The position numbers and the translations under genes are program-made. This document shows, in pieces, positions 35,205 to 43,623 of a stretch of DNA of 64,000 nucleotides. The DNA is from Burkholderiaceae bacterium. Its GTDB lineage: Bacteria; Pseudomonadota; Gammaproteobacteria; Burkholderiales; Burkholderiaceae_C. How positions within the stretch are numbered: position 1 is the stretch's first letter; every line of letters starts with the position of its first letter. Below the pieces are notes generated by a model. That model was not told the origin of the DNA. It was given only the letters and a program-made list of their open reading frames with translations, and did no database searches. Where the stretch lies: NCBI GenBank assembly GCA_024235955.1, contig JACKLJ010000001.1:372001-436000 (forward strand), in the 5' to 3' direction.

Positions 35205-36167
35205 TTGACCGACATCCTCTCCGTCACCTTCCCGTTCTTCGCCCTCGTGCTGTGCGGCTACGTGGCTGCGCGTGCGCGTCTGCTTCCGCTGGATGCCGTG
35301 CCGGGGCTGAACATGTTCGTGCTGTATTTCGCGCTGCCCTGCATGCTCTATCGCTTTGGCAGCGGCACGCCGCTCTGGCAGCTGTTCAACCCGGTGGTGG
35401 CCCTCTTGTGGCTGATGTGCGCGCTGCTCATCATCACGGGCGTTGCCTGGCATGCGCGCCGGCGCGGCGCCGGCTGGCCGGACGCGGCCATGGGCGCGCT
35501 GGTGGCGGCTTTCCCCAATTCCGGTTTCATGGGCGTGCCGTTGATCCTCGCCTTGCTTGGCCAGGGCGGGGTTGGCCCGGTGATGGGCACGCTGATCATC
35601 GACCTGGTGGTCACCACCTCGCTGTGCATCGGTCTGTCGCAATGGGGAGCGGCCGACGAGCACGGCGCCGCGCGGGCGGTAGGCCGCGCGCTCCAGGGCA
35701 TGCTGCGCAACCCCATGCCATGGTCCATCCTGCTTGGCGCGGCTGCCGGCGCCTTGGGGTTGCAACTTTGGGGACCGCTCGGCAAGACGGTGCAGCTGCT
35801 GGCGGACGCTGCGTCCCCCGTGGCGCTGTTCACCATCGGCGCCGTGCTGGCGCGCTCCCAGTTCCAGATGGTGGCACTGGCTAACGGCCGACATGGCCCA
35901 CGCGACGTCGGCGTCATTGCCTTCACCAAGCTGCTGGTGCACCCGGCGCTGGTCTGGGGACTGGGCTCATTGGCCGTTCGTGGCGGCTGGCTGGTGGAAG
36001 CCATGCTGCTGCCGCTGGTGCTGGCGGCGGCGTTGCCGGCAGCCGGCAACGTGTCGCTGCTGGCTGAGCGCTTCGGCGCCGACAACGGCCGCATCGCCCG
36101 GGTGATCCTGTGGTCGACGGCGGTTGCGTTCTTCAGCTTCTCGGCGGTGGTGGCCTTGCTGCGCTGA
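35205..36167 (+). CDS. Auxin-efflux-carrier (AEC) family transporter
   Basis: The 320-residue protein has about ten membrane helices in two halves. Segments FALVLCGYVAARARLLP, ALVAAFPNSGFMGVPLIL and PLVLAAALPAAGNVSLLAERFG are typical of the AEC family, whose bacterial members export or exchange small organic acids such as malate. The best start is TTG at 35205, because no ATG or GTG begins the first helix; a Shine-Dalgarno sequence is not obvious. It is divergent from rep. Confidence 0.85.
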   Translation: MTDILSVTFPFFALVLCGYVAARARLLPLDAVPGLNMFVLYFALPCMLYRFGSGTPLWQLFNPVVALLWLMCALLIITGVAWHARRRGAGWPDAAMGALVAAFPNSGFMGVPLILALLGQGGVGPVMGTLIIDLVVTTSLCIGLSQWGAADEHGAARAVGRALQGMLRNPMPWSILLGAAAGALGLQLWGPLGKTVQLLADAASPVALFTIGAVLARSQFQMVALANGRHGPRDVGVIAFTKLLVHPALVWGLGSLAVRGGWLVEAMLLPLVLAAALPAAGNVSLLAERFGADNGRIARVILWSTAVAFFSFSAVVALLR

Positions 36168-36197
36168 GTTGCACGTGGTGCGAGCCGCCGCCGTGAA

Positions 36198-36566
36198 TCA
36201 TTTGCTCGGGGCCGGCATGGTCATGGGCTGCATGCCCTTGAGCTGCTCGTCGAGCTCGGCCTTCGGCATGGTGGTCACGCTTTCCTTGACCAGGCCACCG
36301 CCAATCACGCTGCCCGATGTTGCCCCCTGACCTCTCACGCGGGACTCGCAGTCGGTCTTGTAGAAGGCCGGCAGGTTGGCGCAGCGGCGCAGTTCGTTGG
36401 CCATGCCCTGATCCTGGGTGACGGGTGTCAGCTGTGCTCCGCGCGCGTTGCGCGTCTCCTTGCGCGCGGCGGCGGGGTCGAGGTTGGTCTGCGCAGGGCT
36501 CATCTGCGCCAGTGCGGGCAGGCTGAGAAGACCGCTCAGGGTGAGCATTAGCAGTTGTCGCTTCAT
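36198..36566 (-). CDS. Small exported protein of unknown function
   Basis: The 122-residue product has a signal peptide (MKRQLLMLTLSGLLSLPALA, cleavage before QMSP) and a mature region with two Cys in RCANLPAFYKTDCESRVRGQ, followed by GATSGSVIGGGLVKESVTTM. The paired-Cys plus glycine-rich segment recurs, as I recall, in uncharacterised periplasmic proteins of Burkholderiales. The ATG follows AGGAAG. It is convergent with the AEC gene. No function can be assigned. Confidence 0.72.
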   Translation of the reverse strand: MKRQLLMLTLSGLLSLPALAQMSPAQTNLDPAAARKETRNARGAQLTPVTQDQGMANELRRCANLPAFYKTDCESRVRGQGATSGSVIGGGLVKESVTTMPKAELDEQLKGMQPMTMPAPSK

Positions 36567-36696
36567 GAGGACTTCCTTTCTGTGTGACAGGCGCACCCGC
36601 CAACGCGGCAAGGTGCATGCGCCATGCAGTCACTTTAGGGAGGTCCCACCGGTGGCCTTGTCGGACGGCGCCTCGAACACACTTAGGAACGGCTGC

Positions 36697-38868
36697 TTAC
36701 ACGGCGACCGGGTCGACGTCCACCAGCCAGCGCACCACGCCCCTGTGCTTGCCGTCGGCCCGCAGGCCGTGCAGCAGCGGCTGGCACGCCGCCAGCACAC
36801 GCTGCAGGGCGGCACGCGACGGGCTCTCCAGCAGCATCTGGGCGCGCTCGACGCCGGCCACGCGCTGCACCGGCAGCGGCACCGCCGGGTACCAGCGCAC
36901 CGCAGCCTGGGCGCCGACCAGGGCCGGATCGGCAGCGAAATCCTGCCGGGCCTGCTGCGCGGCCGCGTTCAGGAAGTCCTGGGCCGCGCCCTGGCTGCGC
37001 GCGTCGGCCCGCAGCAACGCCAGATGGGTGAACGGCGGCAGGCCGGCTTGGGCGCGTTCGTCCAGTTGCAGGCGCGCGAAGCCGGGGTAGTCGTGCGCCT
37101 TCAGCATGGCGTACAGCGGATGGTCCGGGTGGTGGCTCTGAAGCCACATTTCGGCTGTGCCGTGGCTGGCGGCGTCGCGCCCGGCGCGGCCGCTGGCCTG
37201 CATCAGCAGCGCGAACAGGCGCTCGGGTGCGCGAAAGTCGCTGGAGAACAGGGCGCCGTCGGGGTTGACGGCCGCCACCAGCGTGACGCGGCGGAAATCG
37301 TGGCCCTTGGTGATCATCTGCGTGCCCACCAGCACGTCCACCTCGCCGGCATGCACCTGCGCCAGCTGGGCTTCCAGCTGGCCCTGGCCGCGGGTCGAAT
37401 CGGCGTCGATGCGGGCGATGCGCACCGGCTCACCGCCGGGCCGCTGCACGCCGGCCAGCAGGGCGGCCAGTTGCTCCTCGAGCTGCTCGGTGCCGCGCCC
37501 GATGGCGCCGATGTCGATGTTGCCGCAATCCGGGCAGGCGCGCGGCACGCGCTCGGCAAAGCCGCAGTGATGGCAGCGCAGCGAGCGGTCCACCTTGTGG
37601 AACACGCGGTAGGCGCTGCAATGCGGGCATTCGCTCTTCCAGCCGCAGTCGGCGCAGTAGAGCACCGGGGCGTAGCCGCGGCGGTTGAGCAGCAGCAGCG
37701 CCTGTTCGCCGCGCGCCACGCGCTCCTGGATGGCGGCCAGCAGCGGTGGCGCGATCAGCGTGCCCTTGGGCTGATGCCCCATGTCCACCCGCCGCACGCG
37801 CGGCCAGCCCCCGCCTTCGGCCGCGCCGATGCGTCCAGGCATCGCCAGCCGCCGGTAACGTCCGCCGGGATCGTCGCCGCTGGCGGGGCGGCTCTGGTGC
37901 CAGCTTTCCAGCGAGGGCGTGGCCGAGCCCAGGATCACCTTCACGCCCTCGGCGTGGCCCCGGTACACCGCCAGGTCGCGCGCCGAATAGCGGGCGCCCT
38001 CCTGCTGTTTGTAGCTGGCGTCGTGCTCCTCGTCCACCACCACCAGTGCGAGCCGCGGCAGCGAGGCCAGCACCGCCATGCGCGTGCCAAGCACGATGCG
38101 CGCCGTGCCCAGGTGCGCGGCCAGCCAGCCCTGCAGGCGCTGCGCCGGCGTCAGCCCGCTGTGCTGCGCCGCCACCGCATGGTCGCCGAAACGGGCCTGG
38201 AAGCGCGCCAGCAGCTGCGGGGTGAGGTTGATCTCGGGCACCAGCACCAGCACCTGGGCCTGCGGGTCGCGCGCCAGCGCGGCCTCGGCGGCGCGCAGGT
38301 AGACCTCGGTCTTGCCGCTGCCGGTGGCGCCGAACAGCAGGAAGGGGCCGGATTCATGCTCGATTTCAGCCAGAGCCCTTTGCTGGTCGCCGGTGAGCGC
38401 TACGCTTTCTGAAGCGGCCGGCGGGCGGCCCGGCGCTGGTGCGTCTTTCGCCAGACGGGCGGCACGGTTCAGGCGGCGGGCCAGCTGCTCGGCCGAGACC
38501 TGCCGAAGCTGCGGCGGCAGCGCCGCCAGCGCCACCTCGCCCAGCGCACGCTGGTAGTAGCGCGCGGCGAAGGCCACCAGCGAGCGCCAGTGCGCGTTCA
38601 GCGCCGGCAGCGCGTCGAACACCGCCGCCACCGGCCGGACCTGCGCGGCCAGGGCCGGGTCGGGCGCGTCCAGTGCTCCATCCCAGACGATGCCCAGCAC
38701 CTCCCGGCGGCCCAGCGGCACGCGCACCAGGGTGCCGGCAGCCAGTGGCGCGTCGTGGCGGTAGGTGAGCGGCTCCGCCACCGTGCTGTGTGCCGGGGTC
38801 GGCACCAGCACGGAGAGCCAGTGCGCGAGGGCAGTGGCAGACGGTGATGCGGGGGAATCGACTTTCAC
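36697..38868 (-). CDS. priA: Primosomal protein N', replication restart helicase PriA
   Basis: The 723-residue protein has the DNA-binding N-terminal domain (YRHDAPLAAGTLVRVPLGRR), helicase Walker A GATGSGKT (about 180-187), DEEHDASYKQQEGARY, GSATPSLES and the paired zinc-binding cysteines of PriA (CADCGWKSECPHC and CHHCGFAERVPRACPDC, about 403-450). It reloads the replisome at repaired forks. The start codon is GTG. The 5' region contains DnaA boxes shared with hemE's 3' side. Confidence 0.97.
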   Translation of the reverse strand: MKVDSPASPSATALAHWLSVLVPTPAHSTVAEPLTYRHDAPLAAGTLVRVPLGRREVLGIVWDGALDAPDPALAAQVRPVAAVFDALPALNAHWRSLVAFAARYYQRALGEVALAALPPQLRQVSAEQLARRLNRAARLAKDAPAPGRPPAASESVALTGDQQRALAEIEHESGPFLLFGATGSGKTEVYLRAAEAALARDPQAQVLVLVPEINLTPQLLARFQARFGDHAVAAQHSGLTPAQRLQGWLAAHLGTARIVLGTRMAVLASLPRLALVVVDEEHDASYKQQEGARYSARDLAVYRGHAEGVKVILGSATPSLESWHQSRPASGDDPGGRYRRLAMPGRIGAAEGGGWPRVRRVDMGHQPKGTLIAPPLLAAIQERVARGEQALLLLNRRGYAPVLYCADCGWKSECPHCSAYRVFHKVDRSLRCHHCGFAERVPRACPDCGNIDIGAIGRGTEQLEEQLAALLAGVQRPGGEPVRIARIDADSTRGQGQLEAQLAQVHAGEVDVLVGTQMITKGHDFRRVTLVAAVNPDGALFSSDFRAPERLFALLMQASGRAGRDAASHGTAEMWLQSHHPDHPLYAMLKAHDYPGFARLQLDERAQAGLPPFTHLALLRADARSQGAAQDFLNAAAQQARQDFAADPALVGAQAAVRWYPAVPLPVQRVAGVERAQMLLESPSRAALQRVLAACQPLLHGLRADGKHRGVVRWLVDVDPVAV

Positions 38869-38931
38869 TTCAAGTGCTAAGTCGTTGTTTTGAAAAAGGT
38901 GTCAAAGTCATTCCCAGTTTCTGTGGATAAC

Positions 38932-38940
38932 TTTGTTGAA
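38932..38940 (-). promoter_or_regulatory. DnaA box 1
   Basis: TGTGGATAA is the exact complement of the high-affinity consensus TTATCCACA. It lies about 64 nt upstream of the priA start. Confidence 0.65.
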
Positions 38941-39098
38941 AAGCGGCAGCGGTGCCTTCAGAAGCCTTACGGATCAAGGCCGTGCTTACGGTGCCCGTCA
39001 AAAAAGCAGCTTGGCAATCCATTGAAAATCAACAACTTACGATGTTACGCGGCGGCGGCTCCCGAACGCGTTTTGCTGCACTGCGGGAGTCCCAATTT

Positions 39099-39107
39099 TG
39101 TGCATAA
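39099..39107 (-). promoter_or_regulatory. DnaA box 2
   Basis: TGTGCATAA matches TTATNCACA on the complementary strand, in the same orientation as box 1 and 167 nt from it. Confidence 0.55.
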
Positions 39108-39277
39108 GTCAAGTTGGCAAACGATGTTTTTTTGACGCAAGTAGCGTTGCAAGGCTTGACGCTGCGGATGAATTGGGCTTGCCCGGGGCAACAGGTCGGC
39201 GCCAGGGCCGGCGTGCGCCGTCTGTGGCCGGCAATCGCACTCGCCCGCGGCGCAGGCCGCGCAGGCGCCAGGCGCTG

Positions 39278-40438
39278 TCAGCGCCGCTGGCGTGCCGAGT
39301 AGCTGTGGACCTCGTCCACCAGGTGGGCCACATGCTCGGGCGGCGTGAACTGGCTGATGCCGTGGCCCAGGTTGAACACGTGGCCGACGCCCGTCTGCCC
39401 GGCCGGGTCGGGGGCACCGAAGCTGTCCAGCACGGCGCGGGCCTGGGCGCGCACGGCCTCGGGCGGTGCGAACAGCACGTTCGGATCCAGGTTGCCCTGC
39501 AGTGCCACGGGGTGCACGGGGGTCACCGGATTTTCAGCATGTTTTGAGCCGTCAGCCCTTGCGTGACGGGCGCAGGCAGCTTCTGAAACGATAGCGCGTG
39601 CGCGGCCGAGCGACATCGTCCAGTCGAGCCCCAGCACGTCGCAGGCCAGGCCGGTCATCTCGCCCAGCCACAGGCCGCCGCCCTTGGTGAAGACGATGCG
39701 CGGCACCACCTGGCCGTCGGTGCCGGTGCGCTTGAGTTGTGCCAGCACGCGCGCGGTGTAGGCCAGGCTGAAATCCTGGAAGGCACCGTCAGCCAGCACG
39801 CCGCCCCAGCTGTCGAACACCATCACGGCCTGCGCACCGGCGTCGATCTGGGCGTTCAGGTAGGCGGCCACGGCGTCGGCGTTCACCGCCAGCACGCGGT
39901 GCATCAGGTCAGGACGGGCGTAGAGCAGGGTCTTGACATGGCGGTAGTCGGAGCTGCTGCCACCCTCCACCATGTAGCAGGCCAGCGTCCAGGGGCTGCC
40001 GGAGAAGCCGATCAACGGTACCCGGCCGCCGAGCGCGCGGCGAATGCTGGTGACGGCGTCGAACACGTAGCGCAGCTTGGCCATGTCGGGCACGGCCAGC
40101 CCGGCCACGGCCGCCTCGTCGCGCACCACCTGCTCGAACTTCGGCCCTTCGCCCTGCTGGAACGACAGGCCCAGGCCCATGGCGTCGGGCACGGTGAGGA
40201 TGTCGGAGAACAGAATCGCCGCGTCCAGCGGGTAACGCTCCAGCGGCTGCAGCGTGACCTCGGTGGCGAAGTCCACGTTGGTCGCCAGCCCCATGAAGCT
40301 GCCGGCGCGGGCTCGGGTGGCGCAGTACTCCGGCAGGTAGCGGCCGGCCTGGCGCATCAGCCAGACGGGGGTGTAATCGGTGGCCTGGCCGAGGCAGGCG
40401 CGCAGGAAGGTATCGTTGTGCAGCGGGGCGAAGCTCAT
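39278..40438 (-). CDS. hemE: Uroporphyrinogen decarboxylase with an intragenic repeat insertion
   Basis: The 386-residue enzyme decarboxylates the four acetate chains of uroporphyrinogen III in haem synthesis. RQAGRYLPEY near the start, RYPLDAAILFSDILTVPDAM, GFSGSPWTLACYMVEGG, FDSWGGVL and FNLGHGISQ are conserved. Between LGLDWT and VALQGN it has 36 residues where E. coli HemE has 13; the extra part (about 280-303) is encoded by a family A repeat in frame. The insertion lies in a loop between two conserved strands, and a functional enzyme is expected because haem synthesis would otherwise fail. It is followed on the same strand by priA, and preceded by tctA. Confidence 0.95.
   Translation of the reverse strand: MSFAPLHNDTFLRACLGQATDYTPVWLMRQAGRYLPEYCATRARAGSFMGLATNVDFATEVTLQPLERYPLDAAILFSDILTVPDAMGLGLSFQQGEGPKFEQVVRDEAAVAGLAVPDMAKLRYVFDAVTSIRRALGGRVPLIGFSGSPWTLACYMVEGGSSSDYRHVKTLLYARPDLMHRVLAVNADAVAAYLNAQIDAGAQAVMVFDSWGGVLADGAFQDFSLAYTARVLAQLKRTGTDGQVVPRIVFTKGGGLWLGEMTGLACDVLGLDWTMSLGRARAIVSEAACARHARADGSKHAENPVTPVHPVALQGNLDPNVLFAPPEAVRAQARAVLDSFGAPDPAGQTGVGHVFNLGHGISQFTPPEHVAHLVDEVHSYSARQRR
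39531..39600 (+). repeat. Family A repeat inside hemE, copy 7
   Basis: The plus strand reads ATTTTCAGC ... CAGCCCTTGCGTGACGGGCG then CAGGCAGCTTCTGAAACGATAG, a clear copy of the family. The gene runs on the minus strand, so the repeat is read in the opposite orientation from the copy in glpK, giving AIVSEAACARHARADGSKHA in the protein. Confidence 0.85.
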
Positions 40439-40484
40439 GCGCCGATTGTCGCAGGCGGCCAGGGCCGCCCGCGGGCCGAGGCGC

Positions 40485-41999
40485 TCAGCCCGCCGCCGGC
40501 GCCAGGCGCGCGCGCCGGCGCGCCCGCCAGCGCAGCAGCGGCGGCACCGTGACCATGACGATGGCCGCCACCCACAGGCCGATGGAGATGTTGCTTTCCA
40601 CCAGGATGCCGGGGTCGCCGTTGGTGATGGAGAGCGCGCGGCGCAGGTTCTGTTCCATCATGTCGCCGAGCACGAAGCCCAGGATCAGCGGCGCCATCGG
40701 CACGCCCTGCTTGCGCAGCAGGAAGCCGATCACGCCGAACGCCGACATCAGCATCAGATCGAAGGTGGTGGCGTGCACCGAGTACACGCCCACCGCGCTC
40801 ACCGCCAGGATGCCGGGCACCAGCAGCCAGTTGGGCGTGCGCAGCAGCCGCGTGAACACGCCCACCATGGGGATGTTGATGAACAGCAGCAGCACGTTGG
40901 CCACGAACATCGAGGCGATCAAGCCCCACACCAGGTTCGGGTTCTGCTGGAACAGCGCCGGGCCGGGCGTGATGTTGTAGAGCGACAGCGCGCCCACCAT
41001 CACCGCCGTGGTACCGGAGCCCGGCACGCCCAGTGTCAGCATGGGCACGAAGGAGCCGGCCGCCGAGGCGTTGTTGGCCGCCTCGGGCGCCGCCACGCCG
41101 CGGATGTCGCCCTCGCCGAACTTGCCGCTCTCGCCGGCGATGCGCTTTTCCATCGCGTAGGTCATGGCGCTGGCGATGGTGGCGCCGGCACCCGGCAGCA
41201 CGCCCACCACGAAGCCCACCACGGCCGAGCGCAGCGTGCACCACCAGGTGTGCGCCACCTCCTTCAGGTTGAACAGCGCGCGGCCGGTGAGCTTGATGAT
41301 GCCGTCGGAGCTGTGGTGCTGCTCCAGCATCAGCAGGATCTCGCTGATCGAGAACACGCCGATCACCACCACGATGAACTGGATGCCGTCCGACAGGTGC
41401 ACGTCGCCGCCAGTGAAGCGGTAGACGCCGGAGTTGGAATCCAGCCCGACGGTGGACAGCGACAGGCCCATCACCGCCGCCAGCGCCGCCTTCATGGGCG
41501 CGTCGCCCATCAGGCCGGTGATGCAGGCGAAGGCGAAGCACATCAGCGCGAAGTACTCCGCTGGCCCGAACGCCAGCGCCCAGCGTGCCAGCAGCGGCGC
41601 GAACAGCACGATGCCGGTGGTGGCCACCAGCGAGCCGATGAACGAGCTCCACGCCGAGATCGACAGCGCGACGCCGGCCAGACCCTGGCGCGCCATCGGG
41701 TAGCCGTCCATCGCGGTCATGATGGCGCCGGCGTCGCCCGGCACGTTCAGCAGGATCGACGAGATGCGGCCGCCGAATTCGCAGCCCATGTACACCGCCG
41801 CCAGCAGGATCAGCGCGGTCTCGGGCGGCAGCTTGAGCGCGAAGGCCAGCGGCATCAGGATCGCCACGCCGTTGATCGGGCCCAGCCCCGGCAGCATGCC
41901 GACGATGGTGCCGATCAGCGCGCCCAGCGCCGCCACGCCCAGGTTGGTGGCGGTGAGCGCCACGCCGAAGCCGTTGAAGAGGTAGTGCAGCGTGTCCAT
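40485..41999 (-). CDS. tctA: Tripartite tricarboxylate transporter, large membrane subunit TctA
   Basis: The 504-residue protein has about twelve membrane helices and the two TctA signatures GLGPINGVAILMPLAF and GVLPGAGATIASAMTYAMEK, plus TLGVPGSGTTAVMVGAL. It is the transport subunit that works with TctB and TctC, using an ion gradient. The ATG overlaps the stop of tctB by one base (TGATG). hemE lies 46 nt downstream on the same strand and may receive read-through. Confidence 0.95.
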   Translation of the reverse strand: MDTLHYLFNGFGVALTATNLGVAALGALIGTIVGMLPGLGPINGVAILMPLAFALKLPPETALILLAAVYMGCEFGGRISSILLNVPGDAGAIMTAMDGYPMARQGLAGVALSISAWSSFIGSLVATTGIVLFAPLLARWALAFGPAEYFALMCFAFACITGLMGDAPMKAALAAVMGLSLSTVGLDSNSGVYRFTGGDVHLSDGIQFIVVVIGVFSISEILLMLEQHHSSDGIIKLTGRALFNLKEVAHTWWCTLRSAVVGFVVGVLPGAGATIASAMTYAMEKRIAGESGKFGEGDIRGVAAPEAANNASAAGSFVPMLTLGVPGSGTTAVMVGALSLYNITPGPALFQQNPNLVWGLIASMFVANVLLLFINIPMVGVFTRLLRTPNWLLVPGILAVSAVGVYSVHATTFDLMLMSAFGVIGFLLRKQGVPMAPLILGFVLGDMMEQNLRRALSITNGDPGILVESNISIGLWVAAIVMVTVPPLLRWRARRRARLAPAAG

Positions 42000-42445
42000 C
42001 AGCGGCCTCCGAACAGGAACGACAGCAGGCCGGTGGGCAGCACCACGTCGAGCGCCTTGTCGAACAGCAGGTACAGCACCAGGCCGAGCCCCACGCCGCC
42101 GGCAAGCGACTTCGGCAGGCTGCCGCCGAAGGCCATGCCCACCGGTACGGCCATCACCGTGGTCGCCAGCGTGAAGCCCAGCCACTCGAACAGCAGCGCG
42201 TAGACGAACACGGCCACCACGGCGAATGCCAAGGCCTTGAGCGGCGCTTCACGCATCCAGTGGCCGTTCATGGTCGGCTTGACGACCAGCCAGGCGCCGC
42301 CGGCCACCATCAGCCCGGCCAGCAGCAGCGGGAAGGCGCGCGGCCCTACCGGTTCATAGGAGATGGGGGCTGCGTAGTCCTTGGCCGCCCAGGCCATGGC
42401 GGCGCCCACCGCCACACAGGCGGCGCCGAGAATGCGATCGCTCAT
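41999..42445 (-). CDS. tctB: Tripartite tricarboxylate transporter, small membrane subunit TctB
   Basis: The 148-residue protein has four predicted membrane helices and the family's GPRAFPLLLAGLMVAGGAWL and LLFEWLGFTLATTVMAVPVG segments. Its frame extends upstream to 42484, but the ATG at 42445 (MSDRILGAAC) fits the family better and follows a ribosome site. It is the partner of TctA. Confidence 0.9.
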   Translation of the reverse strand: MSDRILGAACVAVGAAMAWAAKDYAAPISYEPVGPRAFPLLLAGLMVAGGAWLVVKPTMNGHWMREAPLKALAFAVVAVFVYALLFEWLGFTLATTVMAVPVGMAFGGSLPKSLAGGVGLGLVLYLLFDKALDVVLPTGLLSFLFGGR

Positions 42446-42505
42446 AAGGTGCTCCAGGCAGGGCGGCGGTGCGCCCATGCGCACGCCGCCCGCAGGCTGG
42501 TGGGA

Positions 42506-43486
42506 TTACTTGGTGACGGCCAGGCCGAACTCGCCGGCCAGCTTGCGGTAAGCCGCCACCCGCTCCTTGACGTACGCATCAAGCTCGGCGCCGGTCTTGG
42601 CGAAGGGGAACAGGCCGCGCTCGGCGCGCAGCTTGGCGAACTCGGGCGTCGCCATCATCTTGTTGAAGGTGTCGACCCAGACCTTGAAGTCGGCGTCGCT
42701 CACCTTCGGGCCCATGTAGAAGCCGCGGATGATGGGCCATTCCACGTCCATGCCCTGTTCCTTGGCGGTGGGCACACTAGCCAGCTTGCCTTCCAGGCGC
42801 TTGTCGGCCAGCACGGCGATGACGCGGATCTTGGCGCCCGCCTTCATCTGTTCCTCGGCCTCGGAGGCATCGCCGGAATACACCTGCACGTGGCCGCCCT
42901 GCAGCGCGGTGGAGGCCTCGCCACCGCCTTCGAAGGCCACGAAGCGCATCTTCTTCGGGTCCAGGCCGGCGGCCTTGGCGGTGAGGGCGGCCTTCATCCA
43001 GTCCTGGCTGCCCACGGTGCCGCCGGCACCGAACACCACCTTGGTCGGGTCGGCCTTGATGGCGGCCACCAGATCCTTGAGCGACTTGATGGGCGAGCTG
43101 TCGGCCACGATCACCGCGCCATAGTCGGCGCCGACACCGGCCAGCCAGCGCACCTCGTTCTCGTTGTAACGGCCGAACTTGCCCTGGGCCAGGTTCAGCA
43201 GCGAACCGCCGGAGAAGGCGACGATGGTGTTGTCCTCGGCCGGGCGCTGCGCGATCACGGTGTTGTAGGCCACGGCGCCGATGCCGCCGGGCATGTAGGT
43301 CACGCGCATGGGCGAGCTGATGAACTTGCCGTCCAGCAGGCCCGACTGCGCCAGCTTGCAGGTCAGATCGAACCCGCCGCCGGGTTTGGCCGGCGCGATG
43401 CATTCGGGCTTTTCCAGGGGCGCGGCGTGGGCGGCGCCCAGCATGCACGACAGGGCCAGCGCGGCCAGGGGGAGCTTGAGTTTCAT
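42506..43486 (-). CDS. tctC: Tripartite tricarboxylate transporter, periplasmic binding protein TctC
   Basis: The 326-residue protein has a signal peptide (KLKLPLAALALSCMLGAAHA) and the Bug/TctC fold: ECIAPAKPGGGFDLTCKLA, MPGGIGAVAYNTVIAQRP and FGAGGTVGSQDWMKAALTAK. It captures a carboxylate (citrate, tricarballylate or similar) for TctAB. A ribosome site AAGGAGA precedes the ATG. Between it and tctE lie direct repeats and an inverted repeat that may be the TctD operator. Confidence 0.94.
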   Translation of the reverse strand: MKLKLPLAALALSCMLGAAHAAPLEKPECIAPAKPGGGFDLTCKLAQSGLLDGKFISSPMRVTYMPGGIGAVAYNTVIAQRPAEDNTIVAFSGGSLLNLAQGKFGRYNENEVRWLAGVGADYGAVIVADSSPIKSLKDLVAAIKADPTKVVFGAGGTVGSQDWMKAALTAKAAGLDPKKMRFVAFEGGGEASTALQGGHVQVYSGDASEAEEQMKAGAKIRVIAVLADKRLEGKLASVPTAKEQGMDVEWPIIRGFYMGPKVSDADFKVWVDTFNKMMATPEFAKLRAERGLFPFAKTGAELDAYVKERVAAYRKLAGEFGLAVTK

Positions 43487-43555
43487 GGCTTGTCTCCTTG
43501 CGGTTGTCTTGAGGGATGCGGCCCGTCCCGAGCGGACTCCGGCAGCACATCGGTC

Positions 43556-43591
43556 ACTCTAGCGGCCGCCGACTTTCAGCGTGCTTTCAGC
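43556..43591 (-). promoter_or_regulatory. Putative TctD operator and promoter of tctCBA
   Basis: On the minus strand two copies of GCTGAAAG (43584-43591 and 43573-43580) are spaced exactly 11 nt apart, the helical spacing of OmpR-family response-regulator half-sites. A TAGAGT -10-like hexamer (43556-43561) follows 11 nt further downstream, so the half-sites cover the -35 position, as at activator-dependent promoters. tctC starts about 70 nt further on. Confidence 0.6.
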
Positions 43592-43603
43592 CGCGAGGCT
43601 TCG

Positions 43604-43623
43604 ACCTAGGACAAACCCTAGGT
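43604..43623. promoter_or_regulatory. Perfect inverted repeat at the end of tctE
   Basis: ACCTAGG-acaaac-CCTAGGT is a perfect 7-bp inverted repeat with 6-nt spacer that includes the tctE stop codon (TAG, minus strand). It could be an operator or a short termination hairpin before tctC. There is no T-run. Confidence 0.45.

Larger units (their letters stand above)
38869..39277. other. Intergenic region between priA and hemE with DnaA boxes
   Basis: About 409 nt, visibly richer in A+T than the surroundings over 38880-39140. It contains two DnaA boxes (described separately), the hairpin GGCGCTG-t-CAGCGCC at the hemE stop codon (39271-39285), and an open frame at 38890-39135 that has no ribosome site or recognisable homology and is not annotated as a gene. 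Confidence 0.6.

Noticed and set aside
38890..39135. An 81-codon plus-strand ORF between priA and hemE
   Set aside because: No ribosome-binding site or recognisable family, and it contains the DnaA boxes. Composition fits non-coding DNA.
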